Assembly: GCF_026274175.1 (NCBI RefSeq)
Contig: NZ_JAPHNL010000268.1
Location: forward strand, 1-35,580
DNA from: Streptomyces beihaiensis
GTDB taxonomy: Bacteria; Actinomycetota; Actinomycetes; Streptomycetales; Streptomycetaceae
Length of the DNA: 35,580 nt
Direction of reading: 5' to 3'
The notes beneath the pieces were generated by a model. It did no database searches, was not told the DNA's origin, and saw only the letters and a list, made by a program, of their open reading frames with translations. Of this stretch, positions 1 to 9,290 are shown piece after piece. Made by a program: the position numbers and the translations under genes. Position 1 is the stretch's first letter. Every line of letters starts with the position of its first letter.

Positions 1-3000
1 TTGAGGGTGTCCTCGTTCACGTCGGAGACGATCATGTGGAAGCCGTAGTCGACGGCGCACTTGCCGTCCGCCTTGGCCTGCTGGGCGGCGGTCTTCGCCG
101 CTGCCGCCCGTGCGTCGGCCGCCGCGGCCTGCTGCGCCGCCACGGTCTTCGACGCCTGCGCGGACAGCACCGCGAATCCCGCGGCCGGGTCGGTGTCCTG
201 GTAGGGGGCGCCGAGCTGGATCGCGTCGTTGGCGGGCTTGGCGACCTGGGTGGCGGCCGTCGAGGCGGCGTGCGCCGCCTGTGCCGTCTCCCAGGCGTGA
301 CCGGCCGCGGTGGCCGCGGCGGCCTTGGCCTTCGCCGCCTCGGACTTGGCCGCGGTGGCGTCCTTGTGCGCGGAGACGGCGTCGGAGTGCGCGTCGCCCG
401 CGTCCTTGCGCGCGGCAGCGGCGGCGGTGGACGCGTCGCCCGCGTCCTGGATGGCCTTGGCGGCCGCCGCGTCGTCCTTGGCCACGGCCTGTTCGGCGAC
501 GGCGTGCTGGGCGGCGGCGTCCTTCGCCGCGGCGTCCGCCTGGTCGGCGGCGGCCTGGGCGCGGGTGGCCGCGGCGTCGGCGTCGGCGGCCTTGGCGGTC
601 GCGTCGTCGGCCGCCGAGCGGGCGTCACCGGCAGCCGCCGTGGCCTGCTGCGCGTCGGCGTCGGCGGCCTTCGCGGCGGCCTGGGCGTCGGCCGCGGCGC
701 TGCCGGAGGTGTGGGACGCGGCCCACGCGTCGGCGGCCTTGGCCTTGGCTCTGGCGACCTGGGCGTGCTGCTCAGCCGACCACGCCTGCTGCCGGTCGGT
801 GGCGGCCGTGGCGTCGGCCTCCTGGGCGGCCGTCTTCTTCGAGGCGGCGAGGGCCTCCGCCTTCTTGGCCGCCTGCTCCTTGGCGGTGGCGGTGGTCGCG
901 TCCGCCGCGGCGGTCTTGGCGTCGCGAGCGGCGGCGGCCTGGTCGGCGGTCGCCTCCTTGCGGTCGGCGGCGGCCTTGGACTGGTCGGCCTGCGCGGTCT
1001 TCAGGTCCGCGGCGGCCTTCGCTGCGGCCTTCTCGGCCGTCTTCTCACCGGCCTGGGCGATGCCGAGCTGCTTCTTGGCGTCGGCCTCCTTCGAGGCGGC
1101 GGTCTTCGCCTGAGCGGCGGCCCCGACGGCTGCGGCCTTGGCCTGGGCGTCGGCCTCCTTGGCGGCGGCGGCGCGGAACTCGGCCTTCGTCTGGTGGGCC
1201 TGGGCGACGGCCTCGTCCCGCAGGGTCTTGCCCTGGTCGGCGGCGGCGGTCACGGCGTGGTAGGCGGTGGTGCCCGCCTTGTCCACGGCCTGCACCGCGG
1301 CGGAGGTGGCCAACGCCACCTGCGCCGACTGCTGGGCAGCCAGCAGACCCCGGCCCCGGGGCGCGCCCTCGGCGTCGGCCGTCTTGTACGCGGCCTGTTC
1401 GGCGTCCTTGACCTTGGCGGCGTCGGCCTGGACGGCCGTGAGCTGCGTGGCGAGGTCGTCGAGGCGGCCCTTGGCGGCCTTGCGCACGGTGGTCAGGTGC
1501 GCGGCTGCGGCGTCCCTGGCCGTCTTGTTCGGGTACGACAGCGAGTCGGTGCCCGCCCCGGTGCTCGCGTTGTCCTCGGCGGCGTCCCAGCCCTGCGCCT
1601 TCGTGCCGTTGCAGTCCCACATCTGCGCGTACTGCCGCTTGTTCGCGGTGTGCATGTCCAGGCACAGGCCGGTGCCGACGTTGTGCAGCACGGTGCCGCC
1701 CTTGGCCAGGTACCAGCGCTGGTTGCCACTGCCGTTGCAGCTCCACAACTGCGCCCTGGTGCCCCGCTTGGGCGTGCCGCGGGTGCCGTCGACGTCCAGG
1801 CACAGCTTGCCCGCCTTGTTCTTCAGCGCGCCGGTGGCCTGGTTGTACGTCCACTGCTGGGCGGCGCCCTTGTTGCAGGTGTACAGCCAGGCGCGGGTGC
1901 CCCGCTTCGTGCTGCCGCCCGGGTCGTCCAGGCACATGCCGTGCGACTCGGAGAGGTGGAAGACGATGGGGGCGGTGCCGAGCATTCCCGGCCCCTGCCA
2001 GTAGTGCAGCCAGGACGTCAGACGCCCGGCCTGCCAGGAGCGGCCGAGGAGTTCACCGAGGTCGTCGGCGGCCTTGGCCAGCACCTGGGTGGCGTCGCGG
2101 TTGGCGGCAAGAATGGTGTCGCGCTGGGGCTGCTGCGAGGAGATCTCGTGCTGCCACTCGGCGGCCGCCGTGGACGTCTCCTGTCCCAGCACGCCGTCGG
2201 GGTCGAGCGGGTCGCGCCAGTCGCAGGAGGCGAACCGGGCCTTGAGCGCCTCCACGGCGAGCCGGAACTCCAGCGTGTCCGGCTTGGGCGCGGAGCGGGC
2301 GAAGCCGCCGTCCTGGAGGAAGAGGCGTACGTCGTCCGCGGCCAGCGGATAGTCCGTCGGCGCGAACGACCAGCTGCCCCAGGCGTTCTGCTCCGCCGTG
2401 TCACCGTGCCCGCCGGTGTAGAGCTTGGCGCCGAGCGCGAGTGCGGCGTCCTGGTCCTGCTTCGACGCCGGGCGGATCGTCGGCCCGTACAGGTCGGTGG
2501 CGTCCTGGGCATAGGAGTTGTACACCCAGTCGGCCAGGCCGACCGTCTGGAAGAAGTCCGGTGCCTCCTCCCACTTCGCGTCGGTGTAGCCGGGCGGCAC
2601 GGTGGCGGACGGCACGTACTGCTGCCACACCTGCCTGCGGCCCGACAGCTTGTCCGACATCCCGGCGTTGAACCCGGCCTTGAAGTCGGCGTCCCACGCC
2701 TTGTCCAGCGGCGACGTGGCGTCGCTGCCGGAGCCGAGCTTGGCCACGGCACGCAGTTGAGCCGGAGTACCGTCCAGCGCCTGGGCGGCCACCCTCTTCT
2801 CCTCCGGGCCACCGATGCGCAGCGCGATTCCCATGCGGCACTGGTCCGCGCGGAGTTGCTCGGCCGCGGTCTTGGTGGAGGTCGCGCTGGAGGTGACGGG
2901 AAGGGAGTCGGCCGTCGCGGCGGAGGCCGGGACGAGCGAGAAGGTCAGGCCGGCGACGGCGGCCCATGAGGTCAGAGCGGCCAGACGCCGCCACCGCCGG

Positions 3001-3059
3001 GCAGCGGGCCCCTGGCGTCTTCGTCCCCTGGTCATCGATTTCGGTCTTGCGGAACGCAC
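1..3059 (-). CDS. Secreted ricin-lectin / Ala-rich coiled-coil protein (C-terminus off the window)
   Basis: An open frame on the minus strand runs to the window edge without a stop, giving about 1,020 residues. I chose GTG at 3059 because AAGGGA lies about 7 nt upstream; ATG at 3035 is the alternative and has no clear Shine-Dalgarno. The N-terminus is Arg-rich, followed by a hydrophobic stretch ending in ASAATA, a typical Sec or Tat signal peptide. Residues ~60-350 are an unrecognised domain with an ALF-repeat-like piece (AAQALDGTPAQLRAVA). Residues ~365-495 form a ricin-type beta-trefoil with QQW, QRW and related motifs and paired Cys. From ~520 to ~940 the chain is almost entirely Ala, Lys, Asp, Gln and Thr in helical repeats, a long coiled coil. 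Such proteins are common in Streptomyces and unassigned in function. A C-terminal toxin domain is possible but not visible. Family call likely, function unknown. Confidence 0.8.
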   Translation of the reverse strand, partial: MRSARPKSMTRGRRRQGPAARRWRRLAALTSWAAVAGLTFSLVPASAATADSLPVTSSATSTKTAAEQLRADQCRMGIALRIGGPEEKRVAAQALDGTPAQLRAVAKLGSGSDATSPLDKAWDADFKAGFNAGMSDKLSGRRQVWQQYVPSATVPPGYTDAKWEEAPDFFQTVGLADWVYNSYAQDATDLYGPTIRPASKQDQDAALALGAKLYTGGHGDTAEQNAWGSWSFAPTDYPLAADDVRLFLQDGGFARSAPKPDTLEFRLAVEALKARFASCDWRDPLDPDGVLGQETSTAAAEWQHEISSQQPQRDTILAANRDATQVLAKAADDLGELLGRSWQAGRLTSWLHYWQGPGMLGTAPIVFHLSESHGMCLDDPGGSTKRGTRAWLYTCNKGAAQQWTYNQATGALKNKAGKLCLDVDGTRGTPKRGTRAQLWSCNGSGNQRWYLAKGGTVLHNVGTGLCLDMHTANKRQYAQMWDCNGTKAQGWDAAEDNASTGAGTDSLSYPNKTARDAAAAHLTTVRKAAKGRLDDLATQLTAVQADAAKVKDAEQAAYKTADAEGAPRGRGLLAAQQSAQVALATSAAVQAVDKAGTTAYHAVTAAADQGKTLRDEAVAQAHQTKAEFRAAAAKEADAQAKAAAVGAAAQAKTAASKEADAKKQLGIAQAGEKTAEKAAAKAAADLKTAQADQSKAAADRKEATADQAAAARDAKTAAADATTATAKEQAAKKAEALAASKKTAAQEADATAATDRQQAWSAEQHAQVARAKAKAADAWAASHTSGSAAADAQAAAKAADADAQQATAAAGDARSAADDATAKAADADAAATRAQAAADQADAAAKDAAAQHAVAEQAVAKDDAAAAKAIQDAGDASTAAAAARKDAGDAHSDAVSAHKDATAAKSEAAKAKAAAATAAGHAWETAQAAHAASTAATQVAKPANDAIQLGAPYQDTDPAAGFAVLSAQASKTVAAQQAAAADARAAAAKTAAQQAKADGKCAVDYGFHMIVSDVNEDTL

Positions 3060-3518
3060 ACCTGTGTCCCTTCACAAGGCGAGTGAAGGCGCGCCGGGAG
3101 AGAACAGACGATTCCCGGTCACGGAATTCTGTGTGCGTGGCGCTTCCCCCGGACACGCCAGTTGAACTGCGCCCGGTAGCGAACTGGTCAGGCCCGCTGG
3201 GCGCGGCGCTCACCATAGGCATGTGCTACGCACATGGGACAAGGAAAATCCTGGTAATCCCGATAAGGCGCTCAAGTCTCTCTCCGCCTTTGGCCCACGA
3301 CCGGCTTTCACGGCCACGCCGAGTGTCCGCTTCGCCAACGAAACCACCACCACCCGCCCCGCGGACGTCGTCACCAACGGCCCCACCGGTCGCCACTGCG
3401 TCGCTCGACCCCGCCGGACCCTGGGACACCTGGGCGGCCAAAGCCCCCGCCTACCGGTTCACCCGCTCGACCCGTTCGCCCCGCCCGCTGACACCCCGCC
3501 CGCTGAGCGGTTCGGTTC
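3060..3518. other. Intergenic region without a convincing gene
   Basis: This 459-base gap separates the immunity-like gene from the lectin/coiled-coil gene, both on the minus strand. The part near 3220-3280 is less GC-rich than its surroundings. Short open frames on both strands have random-looking codon use and no good ribosome site. A 13-bp direct repeat, CCCCGCCCGCTGA, occurs at 3479-3491 and 3494-3506 just beyond the end of the immunity-like gene. The promoter of the secreted-protein gene should lie at about 3080-3200, but no consensus pair stood out. Confidence 0.5.
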
Positions 3519-4034
3519 TCAGTAGTCGAAGACCGACCAGCAGATGTCGTTGCGCAGCCGCTGGTCGTCGATCACGAGGTCACGGACGGCCGCCGGGAGC
3601 TGATCGCGCTGCCACTGGCACTCCAGCCTCCCCGCGGCCTCGCCCTCGCCCTCCGGCGCCGCCGCACGCACGGCCTTGATCGCGTAGGCGGCCGCGCCGA
3701 GTTCGTGTGCGGCGACGTGCGCGACGCACCCCGCCTGGCCCGCGGCGTACGCGGCGTGCCGCGCGGCCCCGCGCAGATCCCTGGCCGCGCCCATCGCGTG
3801 GCCACCCGCCGCGCGGGCCTCCATCATCCTGACCTCACCTCGTGTCCACGCCCGTGCGTGCTCGATCGCCTGGCGTGGTCGCGGGTCCTCGGGCCTGGCC
3901 GACTCGAAGAGGCCGAGGACGTGCTCCGCGCACGAGGCGGCCCAGAGCGCGAGCAGACGGTGGTGCTCGTCGGTGAGCGTTCCGCCCCGGCGGATCGTCA
4001 CGAGACGCGGGTCCCGGACCTTCGGCAGAATCAC
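3519..4034 (-). CDS. Putative Imm5-like immunity protein
   Basis: About 171 residues from GTG at 4034, which sits 8 nt behind a GGAGGAAGGG ribosome site; a longer ATG start at 4079 would lack one. The sequence matches my recollection of the Imm-5-like putative immunity family of actinobacteria: an N-terminal ILPKVRDPRLVTIRRGGTL segment, then LLALWAASCAEHVL, then DPRPRQAIEHARAWTRGE, followed by Ala/His-rich helices (GHAMGAARDLRGAARHAAY, GAAAYAIKAVRAA). It has no signal peptide or membrane segment, so it is probably cytosolic. The family is inferred to neutralise polymorphic toxins, though experimental proof is thin. It lies immediately upstream of, and on the same strand as, the large secreted protein at 1-3059, which could be its cognate effector. 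Family fairly sure, partner inferred. Confidence 0.65.
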   Translation of the reverse strand: MILPKVRDPRLVTIRRGGTLTDEHHRLLALWAASCAEHVLGLFESARPEDPRPRQAIEHARAWTRGEVRMMEARAAGGHAMGAARDLRGAARHAAYAAGQAGCVAHVAAHELGAAAYAIKAVRAAAPEGEGEAAGRLECQWQRDQLPAAVRDLVIDDQRLRNDICWSVFDY

Positions 4035-4123
4035 GTATACGGCCCTTCCTCCGCGTGCCCCGATGTTGCGTCCAGCCACGCCACGGGCGACAGATCATGG
4101 GCGGAGTGCAGGACGCGCCTGTC

Positions 4124-7100
4124 CTACTCGTCCGCCTCCAGCTCCCCCTCCGTCTCCAGGTACACCTGGCGCAGAGCCTCAAGGACGGACGGGTCCGGCT
4201 TCTCCCACATGCCGCGGGACTCCGCCTCCAGCAGGCGCTCCGCGATGCCGTGCAGCGCCCACGGGTTGGCCTCGCTCAGGAACTGGCGGTTGGTCTCGTC
4301 CAGGACGTACGTCTCCGTCAGCTTGTCGTACATCCAGTCGGCGACCACGCCCGTCGTGGCGTCGTAGCCGAAGAGGTAGTCCACCGTCGCGGCCAGCTCG
4401 AACGCGCCCTTGTAGCCGTGGCGGCGCATCGCCTCGATCCACTTGGGGTTGACGACCCGGGCGCGGAAGACGCGGGACGTCTCCTCCACCAGGGTGCGGG
4501 TGCGGACGGTCTCCGGGCGGGTCGAGTCGCCGATGTACGCCTCGGGGGCCGTGCCGCGCAGGGCGCGCACCGTGGCGACCATGCCGCCGTGGTACTGGAA
4601 GTAGTCGTCCGAGTCGGCGATGTCGTGCTCGCGGGTGTCCGTGTTCTTCGCCGCCACCGCGATCCGCTTGTAGGCCGTCTCCATCTCCGTACGGGCCTGG
4701 CGGCCGTCGAGGCCGCGGCCGTACGCGTAGCCGCCCCAGACCGTGTAGACCTCGGCGAGGTCCGCGTCCGTGCGCCAGTCCTTGGAGTCGATCAGCTGGA
4801 GCAGACCGGCGCCGTACGTTCCCGGGCGCGAGCCGAAGATGCGGGTCGTGGCGCGGCGTTCGTCGCCGTGGGCCGCCAGGTCGGCCTGGACGTGGGCGCG
4901 TACGTGGTTTCGGTCAGAGGGCTCCTCCAGCGACGCGGCCAGCCTCACCGCGTCGTCCAGCAAGCCCACCACGTGCGGGAACGCGTCCCGGAAGAAGCCC
5001 GAGATGCGGAGCGTCACGTCGATGCGGGGGCGGTTCAGTTCCTCGTACGGGACCGGTTCCAGGCCCGTCACGCGGCGCGACGCCTCGTCCCAGACCGGGC
5101 GGATGCCCATCAGGGCCAACGCTTCCGCCACGTCGTCGCCCGCCGTGCGCATCGCGCTCGTGCCCCAGAGGGACAGGCCCACGGAGGTGGGGTAGGCGCC
5201 GTCGTTGTCCTGCTGGTAGCGGGTGAGCAGCGAGTCCGCCAGGGCCTGGCCCGTCTCCCACGCCAGGCGGGACGGGACCGCCTTCGGGTCGACCGAGTAG
5301 AAGTTGCGGCCCGTGGGGAGGACGTTGACCAGGCCGCGGAGCGGGGAGCCGCTGGGCCCTGCCGGGACGAAGCGGCCGTTCAGCGCCTTCACCGCGTTCG
5401 TCAGCTCGTCCGTGGTGGCGTCCAGGCGCGGCACGACCTCCGTCGCGGCGAAGCGGAGGATGTCCGCGACCGCCTCGGGCAGAGCGCCGTCCACGGCCGT
5501 CGGGTCCCAGTCCGCCGCCTCCATCGCCTCGACCAGCTCGCGCGCCGTCGCCTCCGCCTCGTCGGCCGACACCCGCGTCGCCGCCGACTCGTCCAGGCCC
5601 AGCGCCTCCCGCAGCCCCGGCAGGGCCTGCGTGCCGCCCCAGATCTGGCGGGCGCGGAGGATCGCCAGGACCAGGTTGACGCGGGCCGCGCCCCCCGGCG
5701 CCGTGCCGAGGACGTGGAGGCCGTCGCGGATCTGCGCGTCCTTCACCTCGCACAGCCAGCCGTCGACGTGGAGGAGGAAGTCGTCGAAGCCGTCGTCGTC
5801 CGGGCGGTCCTCCAGGCCGAGGTCGTGGTCGAGCTTCGCCGCCTGGATCAGCGTCCAGATCTGCGCGCGGATGGCGGGGAGTTTCGCCGGGTCCATCGAC
5901 GCGATCTGGGCGTACTCGTCCAGGAGTTGTTCCAGGCGGGCGATGTCGCCGTACGAATCCGCGCGTGCCATCGGCGGGACCAGGTGGTCGACGAGCGTGG
6001 CGTGCACGCGGCGCTTGGCCTGTGTGCCCTCGCCCGGGTCGTTGACCAGGAAGGGGTAGATCAGGGGCAGGTCGCCGAGGGCCGCGTCGGGGGCGCACGC
6101 CGCCGACAGGCCCGCGTTCTTGCCGGGCAGCCACTCCAGGTTGCCGTGCTTGCCGAGGTGGATCATCGCGTCCGCGCCGAACCCGCCGTCGGACGCCGAT
6201 GCCGCGATCCAGCGGTAGGCCGCCAAGTAGTGGTGGGACGGCGGCAGGTCCGGGTCGTGGTAGATCGCGATCGGGTTCTCGCCGAAGCCGCGCGGCGGCT
6301 GGATGAGGATGAGCAGGTTGCCGCGGCGCAGGGCCGCGAGCACGATGTCGCCCTCGGGGTTGCGGCTGCGGTCCACGAACATCTCGCCCGGCGGCGGGCC
6401 CCAGTGCCGCTCGACCGCGTCCCGCAGCTCGCGCGGCAGCGTCGCGTACCAGCGGCGGTAGTCGGCGGCCGGGATGCGCACCGGGTTCTTCGCCAGCTGC
6501 TCCTCGGTCAGCCACTCCTGGTCGTGGCCGCCCGCCTCGATGAGCGCGCGGATCAGCTCGTCGCCGTCGCCCGTCGTCAGGCCCGGGATGTCGGCCGGGT
6601 CGCCGAAGTCGTAGCCCTCGTCGAGCAGGCGGCGCAGCAGCGCCACCGCCGAGGCGGGCGTGTCCAGGCCCACCGCGTTGCCGATGCGGGAGTGCTTCGT
6701 CGGGTACGCGGACAGGACCAGCGCGAGCCGCTTCTCCGCCGCCGGGATGTGCCTCAGGCGCGCGTGCCGCACCGCGATCCCGGCCACCCGCGCGGCACGC
6801 TCGGTGTCGGGGACGTACGACGGAAGGCCGTCCTCGTCGATCTCCTTGAAGGAGAACGGGACGGTGATCAGGCGGCCGTCGAACTCCGGCACCGCGATCT
6901 GGCTCGCCGCGTCCAGGGGTGAGACCCCTTCGTCGTTCTGCTCCCAGTCCGCGCGCGACGACGTCAGGCACAGCGCCTGGAGGACAGGAACGTCGAGGCC
7001 GGTGAGCGCGCCCGCGTCCCACGCCTCGTCGTCCCCGCCGGCGCTCGCCTCGGCGGGCTTGGTGCCGCCGGCCGCCAGCACCGTCGTCACGATCGCGTCG

Positions 7101-7747
7101 GCTCCGCGCAGCGCCTCGATCAGCTCGGGCTCGGGGGCACGCAGGGAGGCGACGTACAGCGGCAGGCAGCGGGCTCCGGCGCGGTTGACCTCGTCGCACA
7201 GGGCCCGTACGAAGGCGGTGTTGCCGCTCATGTGGTGGGCGCGGTAGTAGAGCACCGCGACCAGCGGGGTGTCCGGCCGCGTGCCGGGCAGGGGCGGGTG
7301 CTCGAGGCGGCCCCACGTCGGCGCGGGAGCGGGCGGCTCGAAGCCGTGGCCCGTGAGCAGCACGGTGTCGGAGAGGAAACGGGCCAGCTGGTCCAGGTTG
7401 GCCGGGCCGCCGTGCGCCAGGTACTTGTGCGCCTCGGCCGCGATGCCGACCGGCACGGTGGAGGCCGCCATCAGCTGGGCGTCGGGGGCCTGCTCACCGG
7501 TCAGGACGACCAGCGGCACCCCGGCGGCGGTCAGCCGGTCGATGCCGTCCTGCCAGGCGCGTACGCCGCCGAGCAGCCGGACCACGACCAGGTCGACACC
7601 GTCGAGCAGGGCGGGCAGGTCGTGCTCGACGTCGATGCGGGACGGGTTGGCGAACCGGTACTCGACCGGCGCGCCACCGGCGTTCGCCGCCCGCGCGCTG
7701 AGCAGATCGGTGTCGGAGGTCGACAGGAGCAGGAACTGCTGAGGCAT
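4124..7747 (-). CDS. cobN: Cobaltochelatase large subunit CobN
   Basis: 1,207 residues, the usual CobN length. It inserts Co2+ into hydrogenobyrinic acid a,c-diamide in ATP-driven (aerobic) cobalamin synthesis, working with AAA-type partner subunits (CobS/CobT or ChlI/ChlD-like) that are not in this window. Diagnostic CobN/BchH stretches are visible, including HLGKHGNLEWLPGK near residue 530, VLSAYPTKHSRIGNAVGLDTP, and LGTAPGGAARVNLVLAIL. ATG at 7747 follows GAGGAAGG by about 11 nt. A cobalamin riboswitch lies in its leader, so expression should fall when adenosylcobalamin is plentiful. The gene is divergent from cobG and ends 89 bp before the Imm5-like gene. Product identification is secure. 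Confidence 0.96.
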   Translation of the reverse strand: MPQQFLLLSTSDTDLLSARAANAGGAPVEYRFANPSRIDVEHDLPALLDGVDLVVVRLLGGVRAWQDGIDRLTAAGVPLVVLTGEQAPDAQLMAASTVPVGIAAEAHKYLAHGGPANLDQLARFLSDTVLLTGHGFEPPAPAPTWGRLEHPPLPGTRPDTPLVAVLYYRAHHMSGNTAFVRALCDEVNRAGARCLPLYVASLRAPEPELIEALRGADAIVTTVLAAGGTKPAEASAGGDDEAWDAGALTGLDVPVLQALCLTSSRADWEQNDEGVSPLDAASQIAVPEFDGRLITVPFSFKEIDEDGLPSYVPDTERAARVAGIAVRHARLRHIPAAEKRLALVLSAYPTKHSRIGNAVGLDTPASAVALLRRLLDEGYDFGDPADIPGLTTGDGDELIRALIEAGGHDQEWLTEEQLAKNPVRIPAADYRRWYATLPRELRDAVERHWGPPPGEMFVDRSRNPEGDIVLAALRRGNLLILIQPPRGFGENPIAIYHDPDLPPSHHYLAAYRWIAASASDGGFGADAMIHLGKHGNLEWLPGKNAGLSAACAPDAALGDLPLIYPFLVNDPGEGTQAKRRVHATLVDHLVPPMARADSYGDIARLEQLLDEYAQIASMDPAKLPAIRAQIWTLIQAAKLDHDLGLEDRPDDDGFDDFLLHVDGWLCEVKDAQIRDGLHVLGTAPGGAARVNLVLAILRARQIWGGTQALPGLREALGLDESAATRVSADEAEATARELVEAMEAADWDPTAVDGALPEAVADILRFAATEVVPRLDATTDELTNAVKALNGRFVPAGPSGSPLRGLVNVLPTGRNFYSVDPKAVPSRLAWETGQALADSLLTRYQQDNDGAYPTSVGLSLWGTSAMRTAGDDVAEALALMGIRPVWDEASRRVTGLEPVPYEELNRPRIDVTLRISGFFRDAFPHVVGLLDDAVRLAASLEEPSDRNHVRAHVQADLAAHGDERRATTRIFGSRPGTYGAGLLQLIDSKDWRTDADLAEVYTVWGGYAYGRGLDGRQARTEMETAYKRIAVAAKNTDTREHDIADSDDYFQYHGGMVATVRALRGTAPEAYIGDSTRPETVRTRTLVEETSRVFRARVVNPKWIEAMRRHGYKGAFELAATVDYLFGYDATTGVVADWMYDKLTETYVLDETNRQFLSEANPWALHGIAERLLEAESRGMWEKPDPSVLEALRQVYLETEGELEADE

Positions 7748-7765
7748 GCGTCGTCTGGCCTTCCT

Positions 7766-7783
7766 CGGGGTGTCCGCGCCCCG
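7766..7783 (-). promoter_or_regulatory. Hairpin adjoining the cobN ribosome site (riboswitch expression platform)
   Basis: On the minus strand CGGGG and CCCCG form a 5-bp stem with an 8-nt loop, and the cobN Shine-Dalgarno GAGGAAGG begins directly at its 3' foot. It sits between the B12 aptamer and the start codon, where a translational expression platform is expected. The regulatory role is inferred from position. Confidence 0.45.
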
Positions 7784-7794
7784 GGTGGTCGTTG

Positions 7795-7921
7795 GACGGC
7801 AGGAGTTCCTGGCTCACCCTCGGTACGGCTCGGTGCGAGACTCGGATGAGACTCGGTATGAGAGGGCTCACAGTGGCGGGACCGCGCCGGGCTCACACCG
7901 GCTTCCTCCCCTGGCGCCGTC
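7795..7921 (-). promoter_or_regulatory. Cobalamin (B12) riboswitch upstream of cobN
   Basis: Read on the minus strand, this leader contains the conserved cobalamin aptamer core: GGGAGGAAGCCGGTGTGAGC, then CCGGCGCGGTCCCGCCACTG (the B12 box, near 7868-7888), and GAGCCAGGAACTC near the 3' side. The ends GACGGC (7921-7916) and GCCGTC (7800-7795) pair to close a P1 helix, giving a compact 127-nt element typical of streptomycete B12 riboswitches. It ends ~47 nt before cobN. Binding of adenosylcobalamin is expected to repress cobN. A possible -10 box, TACGAT, lies at 7948-7943, which would put the transcript start near 7936. Confidence 0.9.
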
Positions 7922-7990
7922 GCTGGCGTCGTGTTCAGCAGCATCGTACGGGCCGGATGGCCCTCGTGGGCCGGTGGGTATGCTCCGGCC

Positions 7991-9208
7991 ATGCCCGACG
8001 CCCCCATACCGTCCGCCCCTTCTGGCCCCGGTTCATCCGGTTCGTCCAGCGGTGACGCCTGTCCGGGCGCCCTGCGGCTGCACGCGGCGGACGACGGCGG
8101 GCTCGCGCGGATCCGGGTGCCGGGCGGGGTTCTGACGGTGCCGCAGGCACGGGCGTTGGGCGATGCCGCCGTGCGCCACGGCGACGGGGTGGTGCGCATC
8201 ACCTCGCGCGGCAACGTGGAGGTGCGCGGGCTCGACCTCACCGGCGGCGCCGCGTTCGGGAACGCGCTCACGGCGGCCGGGCTGCTGCCGTCGCCGACCC
8301 ACGAGCGGGTCCGCAACATCCTCGCGTCGCCGCTGGCCGGTCTCGACGGGGCCGGGTCGGCCGACGTACGGGAATGGCTGCGCGAGCTCGACCGGCTGCT
8401 CCTCGCCCATCCGGACGCCCCGGCCCTGAGCGCCAAGTACCTCTTCGGCCTCGACGACGGCCGTGGCGACATCGCCGCGCTCGGCCCCGACGTGCTCCTG
8501 CGGGCCCTCGGCCACGACCACGCGGTGCTGCGCCTCGGCGCGGAACCGTACGAGCTGCCCGTCGCGTACGGGGACGGGCCGCGGGCCGCCGTCGCCGCGA
8601 CGGAGGAGTTCCTCGCGGCCGCCGACGCCGACCCGGGGAGGGCCTGGCGGGTCGGTGAACTCGATCTCGGCACGGGCGAGTTGACGAGGCGGGTCGCGTG
8701 CCGCCTCGGCGTCGAGCCGGTGCCCGCGAAGGATGCGGCCCCCTCGGCGACCGCGCCCCCGGAGCCTCCGCCCCCTGGCCCGGTCACCGACGCCACCGGT
8801 ACCGTACGCGCCTGGTCGGTCCTGGCCCCCTTCGGCGCGGTGTCGGCCGACGCGTGGACCGCGCTCGTGGCGGCGGCCGATGGCGAGGTACGGCTCACCC
8901 CGTGGCGCGGCGTCGTCGTGCCCGGCGCGGACCGTGAACCGCTGGAACGCGCGGGCCTGGTCACCGACCCGGCCTCGCCGTGGGCCAAGGTGAGCGCCTG
9001 TGTCGGCCGGCCCGGCTGCGCCAAGTCCCTGGCCGACGTACGGGCCCACGCCACCGCGGCCGTACGCTCCGGCGAGGTGCCGCACGACGGCCCGCCGTGG
9101 CACTGGTCGGGGTGCGAGCGGCGGTGCGGCCGCCCCACGGGCCCGCACACGGACGTGGTGGCGCGCGCCGACGGCACGTACCACCTCACGGCACCGACCA
9201 CCGCCTGA
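7991..9208 (+). CDS. cobG: Precorrin-3B synthase CobG
   Basis: 405 residues from ATG at 7991; an in-frame start at 7931 would place coding sequence across the cobN promoter area, so I prefer the shorter form. The fold is nitrite/sulfite-reductase-like (ferredoxin half-domain repeats). The C-terminal half carries the [4Fe-4S] ligands as C337-x5-C343 (CVGRPGC) and C375-x3-C379 (CERRC). [10 protein letters not shown] at ~residue 70 is the conserved substrate-binding piece of the family. CobG uses O2 to convert precorrin-3A to precorrin-3B, the step that marks the aerobic pathway. It leads a plus-strand run cobG-cobH-cobIJ and is divergent from cobN. An 82-bp spacer rich in short CGACGCCC repeats separates it from cobH. 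Confidence 0.92.
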   Translation: MPDAPIPSAPSGPGSSGSSSGDACPGALRLHAADDGGLARIRVPGGVLTVPQARALGDAAVRHGDGVVRITSRGNVEVRGLDLTGGAAFGNALTAAGLLPSPTHERVRNILASPLAGLDGAGSADVREWLRELDRLLLAHPDAPALSAKYLFGLDDGRGDIAALGPDVLLRALGHDHAVLRLGAEPYELPVAYGDGPRAAVAATEEFLAAADADPGRAWRVGELDLGTGELTRRVACRLGVEPVPAKDAAPSATAPPEPPPPGPVTDATGTVRAWSVLAPFGAVSADAWTALVAAADGEVRLTPWRGVVVPGADREPLERAGLVTDPASPWAKVSACVGRPGCAKSLADVRAHATAAVRSGEVPHDGPPWHWSGCERRCGRPTGPHTDVVARADGTYHLTAPTTA

Positions 9209-9290
9209 GCATCCCCGTTCCCGCCCCCGACGCTCCCCCAAGACCCCCGACGCCCCGACGCCCCGACGACCCGCCGAAAGAGCCGAACCA

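Noticed and set aside
36-2969. Long plus-strand open frame (Gly/Arg/Leu-rich, ~977 codons)
   Set aside because: It is antisense to the signal-peptide/lectin/coiled-coil gene; its composition is the complement of Ala/Lys/Asp/Gln codons and no domain is recognisable.
3223-3525. 100-codon plus-strand frame in the intergenic region
   Set aside because: It starts in a low-GC stretch with atypical codon use, has no ribosome site and its translation matches nothing.
4055-6922. Long plus-strand open frame opposite cobN
   Set aside because: It is a GC-rich shadow of cobN; the translation is Arg/Val/Ala-rich with no family features.
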